The notes beneath the pieces were generated by a model. The model worked only from the letters and a program-made list of their open reading frames with translations. It searched no databases and was not told the DNA's origin. DNA of 64,000 nucleotides from Seonamhaeicola sediminis (GTDB lineage: Bacteria; Bacteroidota; Bacteroidia; Flavobacteriales; Flavobacteriaceae): contig NZ_SMZJ02000001.1 of assembly GCF_004358095.2 (NCBI RefSeq), positions 248,001 to 312,000 of the forward strand, in the 5' to 3' direction. Positions 1 through 8,805 of this stretch are shown one piece after another. Every line of letters starts with the position of its first letter. Position 1 is the first letter of the stretch. Both the position numbers and the translations under genes were made by a program.

Positions 1-919
1 AGGTTTCTGGCCAAATATCCCCTTCATTTTTATAATTTTTAACCATAACATTTAACGCATCTTGGTTCTCTGTACTTTCTGTTAAAAAATAAGACAACCA
101 TTGTTCTCGGTCGGTATCGTCATCCATTGCTAAGGCATTAAACACCAAACTGGGTGCTTCTAAAGCACAATGGTTTGAACCTGTTTGCCCGTAATTTACT
201 GTTATGTTTGCGTAAGCCTTAAATACCTTTTGAGCGTCTTCAAAAGGGAAACTCACTTTATTGTTTTTAAATATATCAAACGCCTTTCCTTCTTGTTTTA
301 GATACGGATGAATAAAATCATAAATTAATGGTAGTTTATATCCTATAACACGTACCTCCCGAAAACCATCATACGGAAATAACCAACCACCTCTACCTCG
401 CCAAGTAGATACTTCAGATTGCTGAACCGACTTCAAAAATGAATATAAAATGCTACTTGCAACATAGGCATATTTTTCATCCTCGGTTAAGTAATACATA
501 ACACCGCAGTTTAAAGCTACTTGTAAATTGTTAATTAAAAGTTCGGCGGGTCGCCATTCTTCATCTGTGGCATTATCCAAATTCTCTTGAACACCATTGG
601 CAACATGAGTTGTTTTTAAAAATGGAGGAAATTGATTTTGTTGCTTTTTAGACCAATCGAAGGGTAATTTTTTAATAAAGGCTTCAGGATTTTTATAGAA
701 AATATCTACTCGCCTGTTGGTTTCCTTTTGTAGGTTGGTATAAATCTCATTTGCCCAATCTTGTTTTTCTATTTTATCAAGTATTTTTTCACGCTCAGAA
801 GCTTTTACCAATATAAATGGACGTTCTTGGGTTTGAGACCATGCCTTAAATTGAGTTATTGTAATCCATACCAAAAATACGTAGCAAGCTGTTATTTTTA
901 CTTGTTTTAATAGTGTCAT
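1..919 (-). CDS. Heparinase II/III-like polysaccharide lyase, 3' end cut by window edge
   Basis: The reading frame opens at an ATG at 919-917 and stays open to base 1, giving about 306 residues, so the C-terminal part is outside the window. An N-terminal hydrophobic stretch ending in WSQTQ looks like a Sec signal peptide. The rest is rich in alpha-helix with the segments NHCALEAPSLVFNALA and a final GDIWPET, which resemble the (alpha/alpha) toroid of heparinase II/III-type lyases. Proteins of this shape include the ulvan lyase family PL40, which would fit the locus, but the family call is from recalled resemblance only. The gene lies 25 bp downstream of the GH106-like gene and should be the distal part of the same transcript. 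It would cleave uronate-containing chains by beta-elimination. An alternative is an alginate-lyase-like enzyme of another heparinase-fold family. Confidence 0.6.
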   Translation of the reverse strand, partial: MTLLKQVKITACYVFLVWITITQFKAWSQTQERPFILVKASEREKILDKIEKQDWANEIYTNLQKETNRRVDIFYKNPEAFIKKLPFDWSKKQQNQFPPFLKTTHVANGVQENLDNATDEEWRPAELLINNLQVALNCGVMYYLTEDEKYAYVASSILYSFLKSVQQSEVSTWRGRGGWLFPYDGFREVRVIGYKLPLIYDFIHPYLKQEGKAFDIFKNNKVSFPFEDAQKVFKAYANITVNYGQTGSNHCALEAPSLVFNALAMDDDTDREQWLSYFLTESTENQDALNVMVKNYKNEGDIWPET

Positions 920-944
920 GTGCTTTACTATTACGTAATTTCTA

Positions 945-3800
945 TTACTCATATTTCATCAGTTTAATAGGCCCCGCAAGACCTACCGATGTTAAAGGCT
1001 CATCTTTATATCTAAATGTCCATCTATTAATAGCTGGAATATTTAAAGATAGGCAATAATTTGCCAAAACTGTAGTATAGTGAATTTCAATAGCATTTTC
1101 GCCTTCTTCTAAAACATCAGATATAGGATATATTGCTCTCCCATACCAACGTTTACCAATTTTTTTTCCGTTTATATATAGTTCTGTAATCCCTTCATTC
1201 ACATTACCTAAATCCAAATGCGTAATCGCATCTTCAACAGTAATTTTGGTTTTATAAATTAGAGTTCCTGCAAACGTATTTTGTGTTTTATCTTTTGATG
1301 CACCAAAATCGTGTAAAGCAGTCATATTCCATGTAAAACTTTCACCATCTACCCTTTTCCCTTCTACCGTCCAATTTGTATGTATTTCTTTTGAAAACAC
1401 CAATTTACTTTTAGTATCCTCAGATTTTATCTTTGGTCGTTCATCTTCAAATACTAACAGTAAAGATTGAAGTGGCTCTAAATTGATGTCTAATTCATTT
1501 GAAGCTTTTTCAAAAAAATAAGGCTTGCGTTCACCTGTTTCAGGATTCCAGAGGTATGGATATTTATTTTGAAATGGAAATTTCGCTGTAAAATTTGAAA
1601 TCTCGTAACGATTAACATTCGTGAAGAAATAAATGATTTCTTTTGAAGTTTTTTGATGGATTTGAAATACATTCTTACTGGGGCTACTAATTTCAACATC
1701 AGGTGAAAGTTCAGATTTATTTAAAATTTTCTTTGTCCATGAGAATAGTTCCTCAATAGAATTTGGTGGGTTCACATCAATTATTGATGTTGCATAATTA
1801 CTTTGAATATCAGTCATAATATCTGAAACAACTGCATCATTAGCCTGATAATTACTATATCCTAAAGACTTATCTGGTAAACCATCTATAACTACAATTT
1901 TACCACCAGAAACTACAAAATCTTTCAATGTTTTGGCTACTTTAACATCTACTGATTCTAAATTGGCTAATACCAGCAATTTAAAGTTCATTTCGCCATA
2001 GGTTAAAACCCCATCGTTTACCGTAGCATTAGCCAATACATTTTGGTTGATATAATCGCAGGAATATCCTAACTGACTAATAGGTTCCCATAACTTATAC
2101 AAATACTCTGGCTCTAAATGAAATGGCTCTCTTGCCAAACCTTTATCGCCCCAAATATCAGATGTTGGCCCTAAGATGGCAATAGATTTTTCAGCTTTTG
2201 AGTTTTGAAATACATAAGACAATCGTGCATTATAATCTACCCAACTGCTTAAATGTTTCCACCATGGGTTTTGCTCACTGAAATAAGCACCATAGCGAAT
2301 CCAACCGGGAAACGATGCATCTTTTGGCGAATAATTATAACCATGTAAAACAGAGTGATTAATACCCGTAATAAAGTTCATATCATCATGCTGTTTAATC
2401 TCCTCCAATGTCGTTCTAAATACACCGTTGGTATTGGTCATAGTTTCACAACTTGTTATTTTTTTACCTGTTAAATGTGCTGCGGAAGATGCATATAAAT
2501 TCCATATCATATACCCATGAGACTGTCGCCATTGCCACAGTGAATCTTTCATCTTTGCCGAATAAATCCAATTATTGCTTTCTGGAATATCAGGAATTAA
2601 ATACCCATCTAGCATCCCCATTAAAAATGGGGTTCCATAGGCCTGATAGCGACATAAAATACCATTCTCATCACAGAACGCTTTATAGGTCTTCGTAAAA
2701 TTCTCTAGAAACGTTTCCACCAACATATTGTTATAATCGAAACGCACACGCTTTACCTGTGCTTTAAAATCTTCTGAAAATTTATCTAAATATCTACTTC
2801 TAGAATAGTCGTGATGCCCCTCATAGAACACGAAAGCTAACCAAGGCTCAAGTTTATAGCCATACGTTTTGAAAAATAATTCAGAAAAACCATCACTCCA
2901 ATTGGCACCAGATACTTCAATACTATCACAAAATAACGCTCGAATTAATTGATTTAAAGGTATCCCTGAACGTTCAGAAATTTTCTTCATCCTGTTTAAA
3001 TAGGCCAAAGTCATTTCCTTTTTATAATGGTCTATTACTGGACCAGCGCCTCCTGGTGCTCCTAAAGTAACATCTCTAAAATCTTGTTGTAATAATTGAT
3101 ACGACAGATAATAATTTCCTTCTCCATTGATGGTATATGAAATATTACCTGAGTCATCTTGGTGTTCGGTAAGGTTAATTATTTGAGCTGAAGAACTGCA
3201 GTTGGTAGGTACTAATGAGACACTTGACAAACGCCATGTTGTACGTTTACTGTTGCGTTTTTCTTCTCGGCTGTTCTTATATTTATTTTTATAATAGTTA
3301 ATTAAATAGTCTTCACTTACCTTAATAATATCCCCCGATTGGTACAAAATCTTATCTGAGACCATGCGTTGACAGGTTTGGTCTTCAGTTAGAAACTCTC
3401 CACCAAAAGGCCAACCCGTTCCTGCAATAATATCGGTAATCATGCCTAAGTCTTGCGACTTTTTACAGGCATGCACCACAAGGTCTATCCATTCATCACT
3501 CATCCAAACCAAAGATTTTTCGTCTGTTGGCGTCGCATTAGGCATCGCAATTGGATTTATTTCAACACCACCAAACCCCACACTTTTTAAAGATTCTAGC
3601 TGTCTATCTAATTCTTCCTGTTTAATTTTGTTACCATTCCACCACCAGCGCACAAAAGGTCTTGCTTCGGCTGGTGGATTTTGAAAACCTGAGAATAAAT
3701 CTTGAGTTGAACTATCTGGTTGATCTGTTTTAGTTGCATCATTAGAATTACAACTAAAAAATATACAAACACTTAAAATTAAAAACCTTCGTAAAAACAT
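945..3800 (-). CDS. GH106-like alpha-L-rhamnosidase, lipoprotein
   Basis: The 951-residue protein starts with a lipoprotein-type signal (hydrophobic stretch ending FFSC at about residue 17). The mature N-terminus carries the GH106-type start: a GFQNPP segment, then RPFVRWWWNG and LKSVGFGGVEI, which form the first strands of a (beta/alpha)8 barrel. A C-terminal part around residues 850-900 with LYINGKKIG and LEEGENAIEI reads as a galactose-binding-like beta-sandwich, as in GH2 and GH106 enzymes. It is shorter and more diverged than the two other GH106 proteins here, so it may remove rhamnose from a different linkage or act on another sugar. It is 3 bp from the phosphodiesterase-like gene upstream and 25 bp from the lyase downstream, so it sits inside one operon. 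Activity is inferred from the family. Confidence 0.7.
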   Translation of the reverse strand: MFLRRFLILSVCIFFSCNSNDATKTDQPDSSTQDLFSGFQNPPAEARPFVRWWWNGNKIKQEELDRQLESLKSVGFGGVEINPIAMPNATPTDEKSLVWMSDEWIDLVVHACKKSQDLGMITDIIAGTGWPFGGEFLTEDQTCQRMVSDKILYQSGDIIKVSEDYLINYYKNKYKNSREEKRNSKRTTWRLSSVSLVPTNCSSSAQIINLTEHQDDSGNISYTINGEGNYYLSYQLLQQDFRDVTLGAPGGAGPVIDHYKKEMTLAYLNRMKKISERSGIPLNQLIRALFCDSIEVSGANWSDGFSELFFKTYGYKLEPWLAFVFYEGHHDYSRSRYLDKFSEDFKAQVKRVRFDYNNMLVETFLENFTKTYKAFCDENGILCRYQAYGTPFLMGMLDGYLIPDIPESNNWIYSAKMKDSLWQWRQSHGYMIWNLYASSAAHLTGKKITSCETMTNTNGVFRTTLEEIKQHDDMNFITGINHSVLHGYNYSPKDASFPGWIRYGAYFSEQNPWWKHLSSWVDYNARLSYVFQNSKAEKSIAILGPTSDIWGDKGLAREPFHLEPEYLYKLWEPISQLGYSCDYINQNVLANATVNDGVLTYGEMNFKLLVLANLESVDVKVAKTLKDFVVSGGKIVVIDGLPDKSLGYSNYQANDAVVSDIMTDIQSNYATSIIDVNPPNSIEELFSWTKKILNKSELSPDVEISSPSKNVFQIHQKTSKEIIYFFTNVNRYEISNFTAKFPFQNKYPYLWNPETGERKPYFFEKASNELDINLEPLQSLLLVFEDERPKIKSEDTKSKLVFSKEIHTNWTVEGKRVDGESFTWNMTALHDFGASKDKTQNTFAGTLIYKTKITVEDAITHLDLGNVNEGITELYINGKKIGKRWYGRAIYPISDVLEEGENAIEIHYTTVLANYCLSLNIPAINRWTFRYKDEPLTSVGLAGPIKLMKYE

Positions 3801-3803
3801 TTT

Positions 3804-4874
3804 TTAATTATTTATAAAATTTAGCATCGCCTCTCTATAATGAAGGTAATCATTAGGTGGAGATCCAGCGTTCTCATCTAGATATGTTTTTATCCATTTA
3901 GGGTGATCTATACTTTCAGAGTTTTCTTCAAAAATATTTTTAAGAAAAACACCTGTTGTTTCTATTTTATTTAGGCTCTCAACTTTTGAATTATAACCTT
4001 TTAGTGGTGGTAAGCCCATAAAATGATTGGTCATTATAGCTACATCAGGAGATTCTGCATAAGGTATGGTTGCTCCTTTTTTAATACCTGGTCCATAAAA
4101 ATTCATATAAATCTGCCAAGAAGAAAGTTGTTCAGAAAGATGATTACTTTTCTTCAAAATTCCCATGCCATGATCGGCAGAAATAATAAAAAATGTATTT
4201 TCCCATAAACCTTCATTTTTTAAAAACGCTATTAGTTTTCCTAATTCAGCATCTGCATTTAAAATGGCTTTTATGTATTCTGAATCTGGATTTGTTTTAC
4301 CTTCTGGCCCTTTCCAGAAATCTCTAATCTGCTGCAAATGTAAGCGAACCAGTCTTACATTATCTTCTTTGATATGTTTTATACCCAATTCTACAACCTT
4401 TTGGTCTGGCATAATTTCTGCATAATGTGTATCTGCTGTGGTAAACACATCATACAACGTATGTCCGCCTACATAAACCGATTTTATGCCTTTTCTTCTT
4501 GCTGATAAAAAGATATCATCTAACTGTTGTGTTTCAAAAACATGAGTCCCAGTATGCATTCCAATATTTGGTGGTGATGCGCCTCTCCATGGTTCACTTC
4601 CATCAGGTAATTTCACTCTTCCTACGGGACTATTAGAATAGGCATCTTCAACAACCACTCCGTTTTCTGCAAAATACTTTAAGTTTTTTGCTCCGGCAGC
4701 AATAGCAGTTTCTGCTGCGTCTTTCATCAGTCCATCAATAATAAACTGTACGACTATAGGTTGTTTTTCCTCTAATGAGTCAGATTCCAAATTCGAAATT
4801 TGTTTTGTTTGCTTAGGTTGTTTACAACCCAATAACAAAACACTAATAAGTAATAAACCTAAAACGCTTTTCAT
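3804..4874 (-). CDS. Alkaline-phosphatase-superfamily phosphodiesterase-like lipoprotein
   Basis: A 356-residue lipoprotein (signal ending LLLGC). It has the alkaline phosphatase superfamily layout: an early Asp in QFIIDG, a later Asp in ILNADAELG and the metal-binding SADHGMG, as in type I phosphodiesterases/nucleotide pyrophosphatases and sulfatases. The sulfatase signature CxPxR is absent; the corresponding loop reads SNSPVGR and has no cysteine. It is therefore probably not a formylglycine sulfatase, and a Ser could be the nucleophile, giving a phosphodiesterase or phosphatase-type enzyme. It sits 56 bp after the DUF1961 gene and 3 bp before the GH106-like gene. Its substrate is unknown. 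A role on a sulfate or phosphate ester of the polysaccharide is possible but not shown by the sequence. Confidence 0.6.
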   Translation of the reverse strand: MKSVLGLLLISVLLLGCKQPKQTKQISNLESDSLEEKQPIVVQFIIDGLMKDAAETAIAAGAKNLKYFAENGVVVEDAYSNSPVGRVKLPDGSEPWRGASPPNIGMHTGTHVFETQQLDDIFLSARRKGIKSVYVGGHTLYDVFTTADTHYAEIMPDQKVVELGIKHIKEDNVRLVRLHLQQIRDFWKGPEGKTNPDSEYIKAILNADAELGKLIAFLKNEGLWENTFFIISADHGMGILKKSNHLSEQLSSWQIYMNFYGPGIKKGATIPYAESPDVAIMTNHFMGLPPLKGYNSKVESLNKIETTGVFLKNIFEENSESIDHPKWIKTYLDENAGSPPNDYLHYREAMLNFINN

Positions 4875-4930
4875 TTTTGCCTAGTTTTTCTTAATAATTC
4901 ATTTATTTAAAAAGATATCATTCCATTACA

Positions 4931-5716
4931 CTACTTCGTATAAATTTTGAAGTTTTTATAAATAGCTGTACGCGTGTACATATGTCGTAACCCTATTCTT
5001 CCCTCTGAAATTGGAGCTTCTTTGGTAATATCCCATTCAAAATATTGCGCTTTACCTTCATGCTCCATTTTAAAACTGAGTTTTTCTGAAGTTTTAATGG
5101 CAGTTATATGATACCTTTTTCCAGTTTCAAATAAACCTTTCATATCGTACGATGGTTCTACCACAATGCTATTAAAGGGTTTGTTTTTTGGTTTGGGATA
5201 ACGTCGTGCGCGCACATAGTGTAAGCCAGCACCATCATTACCAAAAGCCGAAAAACTGATATGAAACGTGTTCATATTTTCAAAATACAGCTTCATTTTA
5301 GGTACCTCTCGTAAGTGCTTCCAATTAGCAATATCTTTCTCGTAAACATCTTCTTCATCTCCAGTTGCTTGAATGTAAATTATATTTACATACTTATTGG
5401 CATCATCGGTTTTAATGTAATCAAACTCAATTTTCACATCCCCTGAAAACGATTCCTTCGTCCATAAAACCGCATGATGCGCATCATTTCCAGCTTCGGG
5501 ACCTGCTTTAAAATGCATACCGTTATTAGAGTGTTCCACCATGGCTATTAAACCATCTAATGTCCATTGTTGAGTCCAATCTTTGGTACAATCATCCTGA
5601 AAAGCTAATTTCCAATTGTCTTGAGTTTCGCTATTCTTTTCGTTAAGGGACTTGTTTGTCTTGCAGGAAACTACAAGGACTAAAAAAAACACTAATAGGC
5701 ATACGTTCCACTTCAT
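4931..5716 (-). CDS. DUF1961-like concanavalin A-fold lipoprotein
   Basis: A 261-residue protein with a lipoprotein signal ending VVSC. I take the ATG at 5716; an in-frame GTG at 5722 would add two residues and overlap the sulfatase stop by one base. The body reads as a jelly-roll: DDCTKDWTQQW near the start, SGDVKIEFDY and a late RIGLRHMYTR followed by KNFKIYTK, which match my memory of the DUF1961 family (concanavalin A-like). Several His and Tyr residues (HHAVLW, WKHLRE) could be catalytic. Members occur in carbohydrate loci, and a lyase or hydrolase role is plausible, but I know of no proven activity for this one. It is tightly coupled to the sulfatase upstream. Confidence 0.55.
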   Translation of the reverse strand: MKWNVCLLVFFLVLVVSCKTNKSLNEKNSETQDNWKLAFQDDCTKDWTQQWTLDGLIAMVEHSNNGMHFKAGPEAGNDAHHAVLWTKESFSGDVKIEFDYIKTDDANKYVNIIYIQATGDEEDVYEKDIANWKHLREVPKMKLYFENMNTFHISFSAFGNDGAGLHYVRARRYPKPKNKPFNSIVVEPSYDMKGLFETGKRYHITAIKTSEKLSFKMEHEGKAQYFEWDITKEAPISEGRIGLRHMYTRTAIYKNFKIYTK

Positions 5717-5721
5717 GAACA

Positions 5722-7137
5722 CTATTTACTTAAGAAATCTTTTCCCCATTTTTCTCTAAGCTCCACAGCAAGTTGATTTACAGTATCTTGATATTCTGGT
5801 TTTTCGGCTAAATTATCTAATTCTAAAGGATCTGTTTTATGGTCGAATAACATACGCGCATAAGCTATCCCATCATCTTTAGTCCATTCGGTATAAAACA
5901 AATCACCTTTTATTAAGGTAACCATATCTCTAAATTTAGAAACTCCCCAATCCTTTTGTGGTGTTTCTCCATTTATAACGGGTACAAAACTTTGTCCCTC
6001 AACGGTTTCAGGACTATTCAAACCAACTAACTCCGCTAAACTTGGGTAAATATCTATGTATTCTGTTATCGCATCTGTTTGTTGCCCGCTGGTTTTACCT
6101 GGCACTTTAATGATAAGTGGTGTTCTCAGCGCTGTTTCAAACGTTACGTGCTTACACCATAATTTATGGTCGCCCAAATTCCAACCATGGTCACCCCATA
6201 AAATTACGATGGTATCGTCTTCTAACTCTAAACGCTTTAGTTCATCTAAAACCAAACCAATCTGTGCATCCACATAGCTAACACAGGCATAATAGCCATG
6301 AATCATCTCTTTTGCCATATCTTCTGAAACGTCACCCTTTTTAGGGATATTACTATATTTACGTAATTCCCCAAATTTATGAAAGGCCTGTTTAGGTGTC
6401 GTTTTTGGTTGCACGTAGCTTTCAGGAAGTTCAATCGCACTTCTATCATACAAATCCCAATACTTTTTTGGCGCATTGAACGGTAAATGAGGTTTCATAA
6501 AACCAAGTGCCAGAAAAAACGGTTGGTTTCCTTCTTTTAGTTTTTGTAAATCTTCTATTCCTTTATTAGCAATTTTGCCGTCAAAATAGGCACCGTCTTC
6601 AACAGCTATATTTTCAAAAGGTGGACCATATCCTGTTGCTATTGCTTGCTCTTTACTTTCAGTTAATTGATAATCTCTAACATTTCCTTTAGGGAACCAC
6701 CTCGAATCCCAAGCAGCATTATCATCTTTACCACTATGATAAATTTTACCAATTGATATTGTTTTATATCCATTCTGTTTTAAAAGCATGGGCAATGATA
6801 CTGCCTCGGGGTAATCATGGTCTTTCTCTGTTTTTGCATCAATAAAACGATGACGTGTTGGTCTTGCACCCGTAAGCAAACTTGCTCTTGAAGCTCCACA
6901 AACTGGTACGTTACAGTAGGCTTTATTAAATACCAAACTTTCGCTAGCCAATTTATCTAAATTGGGCGATTGGATATGATTGGCGCCGTAGAAATTTAAT
7001 TCTGGACGCAAATCGTCAACGGCGATGAATAAAATATTAGGTTTTTTGTTCTCGGAAGATATTTTTGTAGTTTGACTGAAACTATATCCAGTAAAAACTA
7101 GACTGCACAGCAACATTCTTAATAGTAATGCTTTCAT
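5722..7137 (-). CDS. Type I sulfatase, S1_7-like (iduronate-2-sulfatase type)
   Basis: A 471-residue exported sulfatase with a Sec signal ending about SFSQ at residue 22. Metal-binding Asp41-Asp42 lie in [11 protein letters not shown]. The formylglycine signature is [11 protein letters not shown] with Cys80, i.e. CxAxR rather than CxPxR; formylglycine-generating enzyme accepts this variant. A second metal site is [12 protein letters not shown]. The VDDLRPEL and [13 protein letters not shown] pattern is that of iduronate-2-sulfatase relatives (SulfAtlas S1_7), a subfamily found in ulvan loci, so removal of sulfate from rhamnose or uronate is likely. The start overlaps the serpin stop by 4 bp (ATGA), suggesting translational coupling with the inhibitor gene upstream. 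Confidence 0.85.
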   Translation of the reverse strand: MKALLLRMLLCSLVFTGYSFSQTTKISSENKKPNILFIAVDDLRPELNFYGANHIQSPNLDKLASESLVFNKAYCNVPVCGASRASLLTGARPTRHRFIDAKTEKDHDYPEAVSLPMLLKQNGYKTISIGKIYHSGKDDNAAWDSRWFPKGNVRDYQLTESKEQAIATGYGPPFENIAVEDGAYFDGKIANKGIEDLQKLKEGNQPFFLALGFMKPHLPFNAPKKYWDLYDRSAIELPESYVQPKTTPKQAFHKFGELRKYSNIPKKGDVSEDMAKEMIHGYYACVSYVDAQIGLVLDELKRLELEDDTIVILWGDHGWNLGDHKLWCKHVTFETALRTPLIIKVPGKTSGQQTDAITEYIDIYPSLAELVGLNSPETVEGQSFVPVINGETPQKDWGVSKFRDMVTLIKGDLFYTEWTKDDGIAYARMLFDHKTDPLELDNLAEKPEYQDTVNQLAVELREKWGKDFLSK

Positions 7138-8708
7138 TTTATGGTTTTCCTCTTTATTTTCTTAGTTTTTCCCTTTTTAAGGGTGATTACAATAAGGCCT
7201 TCATAACCTTTGGATGCTAACTGTATGGCATCTACTTTATAAGATTTCATATCCTCAACATCGTTAAAATCAATATCATTCAAATCTACTGCAATCAAAT
7301 CATTTCCATCAGAAATCACAGTTAAAGGTTGGGTATAACTAAAACTTGTCCGCTTATTAGGTTTTATCTCATTTATAATTCTTTGCAGCAAATCAGCTGA
7401 AAAATCATCTTCTTCAATCATTTCGCCGTTTTTCGGTTTAGTAAAACGCCCGACAAACAATATAGTTCGAGTATAATTATCAAAAATGAAAAACATGAAC
7501 GGATGGTCGGCTACAACATCTTTGCGTTTGGGTATTCCACGAATATATGCTACGGCTACAGTAGCTGCTGCAGCTTCAGTATATTTTTCGTTAAGGTCTA
7601 TTTGTGTTTTATGTATAACTTCACTAAAGTGCAGACTATCGTTTCGATTAATTCCAGAAAAATCAGCCTCATTAGTAAACATTGTTTCTAAGCCCATTTT
7701 CTTTAAAACTGGTTTTAATTTAAGATTAGACTCCAGCTTTATCTTTGGTATTGAAAGCCAGATATTAGTGGTATCGGCCTTTTCCAAAAGTTCATTAAAT
7801 AATTTATCATTTAATTGATTTTCCAAGGCTTCTAGACCAAAAAAATCTTTTGGTAAAATCATTCCAAACGATAAGTTTGATTGCTTATAAGGTTTGGCTA
7901 CAAACTGAAATGCTTCATTTTCAAAATACATTAGCTTTTCAGTTTTATTCATAAAATCTGTACGATATTGGTTAATACTATCGGTAAAAAATACATTTTT
8001 ACGAGTTGCACTCTTTTTAAACGCTTCAAGCCATTCGCCTTTAAAATAAACTGCATTGGAAATCACTAATTTAGTGTCGGCATTTAAATCTGACTGATTT
8101 AGAATATTTTGTATTCGATTATTAGTATTATTAGAAACCCATTCATTGATTTGTGAAACCGCCAAAGCTGTGTTTTTAAACTCGATTTGATTAACATCTG
8201 AACCGTACTTATGACATACTGAATTTCTATAAGCTTTATCTACATGAAACGCTTTGTCTAACCAAAGGGCATTTGCCACTTTAAAGCCATATAAGCTGTC
8301 TGATTGCTGTTTTTGGTTAACTGATTTTGTGTTTGGAACGTCTTCAGAATTTTCAATGTATAAAACGTTTTCAAATTCTTTCTTAGTTGTATTGCTAGCA
8401 CCTTCATAAGCCATTAAAAGTGCATAATACGTACTTAAAGGCGAGATAAAAAGATTTTCATTTTCAACTTTTGACTGGTTGTACAAATCAAAGGAATACT
8501 TGTTTAAAGATGTACTACTCACTTTATCTTGAGCTCCTAGATGGCAACAAAAACTGGCAATAAATGTTAAAAAAAACAAATTGTAATTGAATTTCAAATT
8601 TAGACTCTTAATTTTTAAAAATAGGTTACTTTGTAAAATGTTGACGTAATTCTCGATGTTTTTCATTGGTCTAGTTTTTATGAATAATTCATCGAAACTA
8701 TCCATCAA
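7134..8708 (-). CDS. Serpin (serine protease inhibitor) with SusC-plug-like C-terminal tail
   Basis: A 524-residue protein (510 if the Met15 start at 8666 is used). A hydrophobic segment at about residues 42-57, ending HLGAQ, looks like a signal peptide. Residues about 65-424 are a full serpin: [32 protein letters not shown] and [11 protein letters not shown]. The reactive loop hinge TEAAAAT (P14-P8, from Thr377) has small residues as in inhibitory serpins, and by alignment with alpha1-antitrypsin P1-P1' is Arg390-Gly391, so a trypsin-like target is predicted. P15 is Tyr instead of the usual Gly. After the fold, about 100 extra residues include [12 protein letters not shown] and [11 protein letters not shown], resembling the plug segment of SusC/TonB receptors. 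It probably protects secreted or surface enzymes from proteases. A separate promoter is possible (97-bp gap upstream with a direct repeat). Confidence 0.85.
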   Translation of the reverse strand: MMDSFDELFIKTRPMKNIENYVNILQSNLFLKIKSLNLKFNYNLFFLTFIASFCCHLGAQDKVSSTSLNKYSFDLYNQSKVENENLFISPLSTYYALLMAYEGASNTTKKEFENVLYIENSEDVPNTKSVNQKQQSDSLYGFKVANALWLDKAFHVDKAYRNSVCHKYGSDVNQIEFKNTALAVSQINEWVSNNTNNRIQNILNQSDLNADTKLVISNAVYFKGEWLEAFKKSATRKNVFFTDSINQYRTDFMNKTEKLMYFENEAFQFVAKPYKQSNLSFGMILPKDFFGLEALENQLNDKLFNELLEKADTTNIWLSIPKIKLESNLKLKPVLKKMGLETMFTNEADFSGINRNDSLHFSEVIHKTQIDLNEKYTEAAAATVAVAYIRGIPKRKDVVADHPFMFFIFDNYTRTILFVGRFTKPKNGEMIEEDDFSADLLQRIINEIKPNKRTSFSYTQPLTVISDGNDLIAVDLNDIDFNDVEDMKSYKVDAIQLASKGYEGLIVITLKKGKTKKIKRKTIK

Positions 8709-8729
8709 CCAATTATCTTTAAAGCTATA

Positions 8730-8762
8730 TTTAGTAAACCTTACTTATCATTTAGTAAACCT
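8730..8762. repeat. 12-bp direct repeat upstream of the serpin gene
   Basis: The sequence TTTAGTAAACCT occurs at 8730-8741 and again, identical, at 8751-8762, start to start 21 bp, about two helical turns. It lies in the 97-bp gap between the sulfatase stop and the serpin start, 22 bp upstream of the first possible serpin ATG. Such spacing is typical of a site bound by a regulator on one face of the DNA. I did not find the same repeat in front of the other operons, so the serpin may have its own control. Function is inferred. Confidence 0.45.
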
Positions 8763-8805
8763 ATTCAATATTCCCAATAACATTCATTTTAGCAGAAAAC
8801 CTTAT

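Noticed and set aside
5722-7137. CGASR motif as a sign of an inactive sulfatase
   Set aside because: CxAxR is an accepted variant for formylglycine formation, and the metal ligands are intact.
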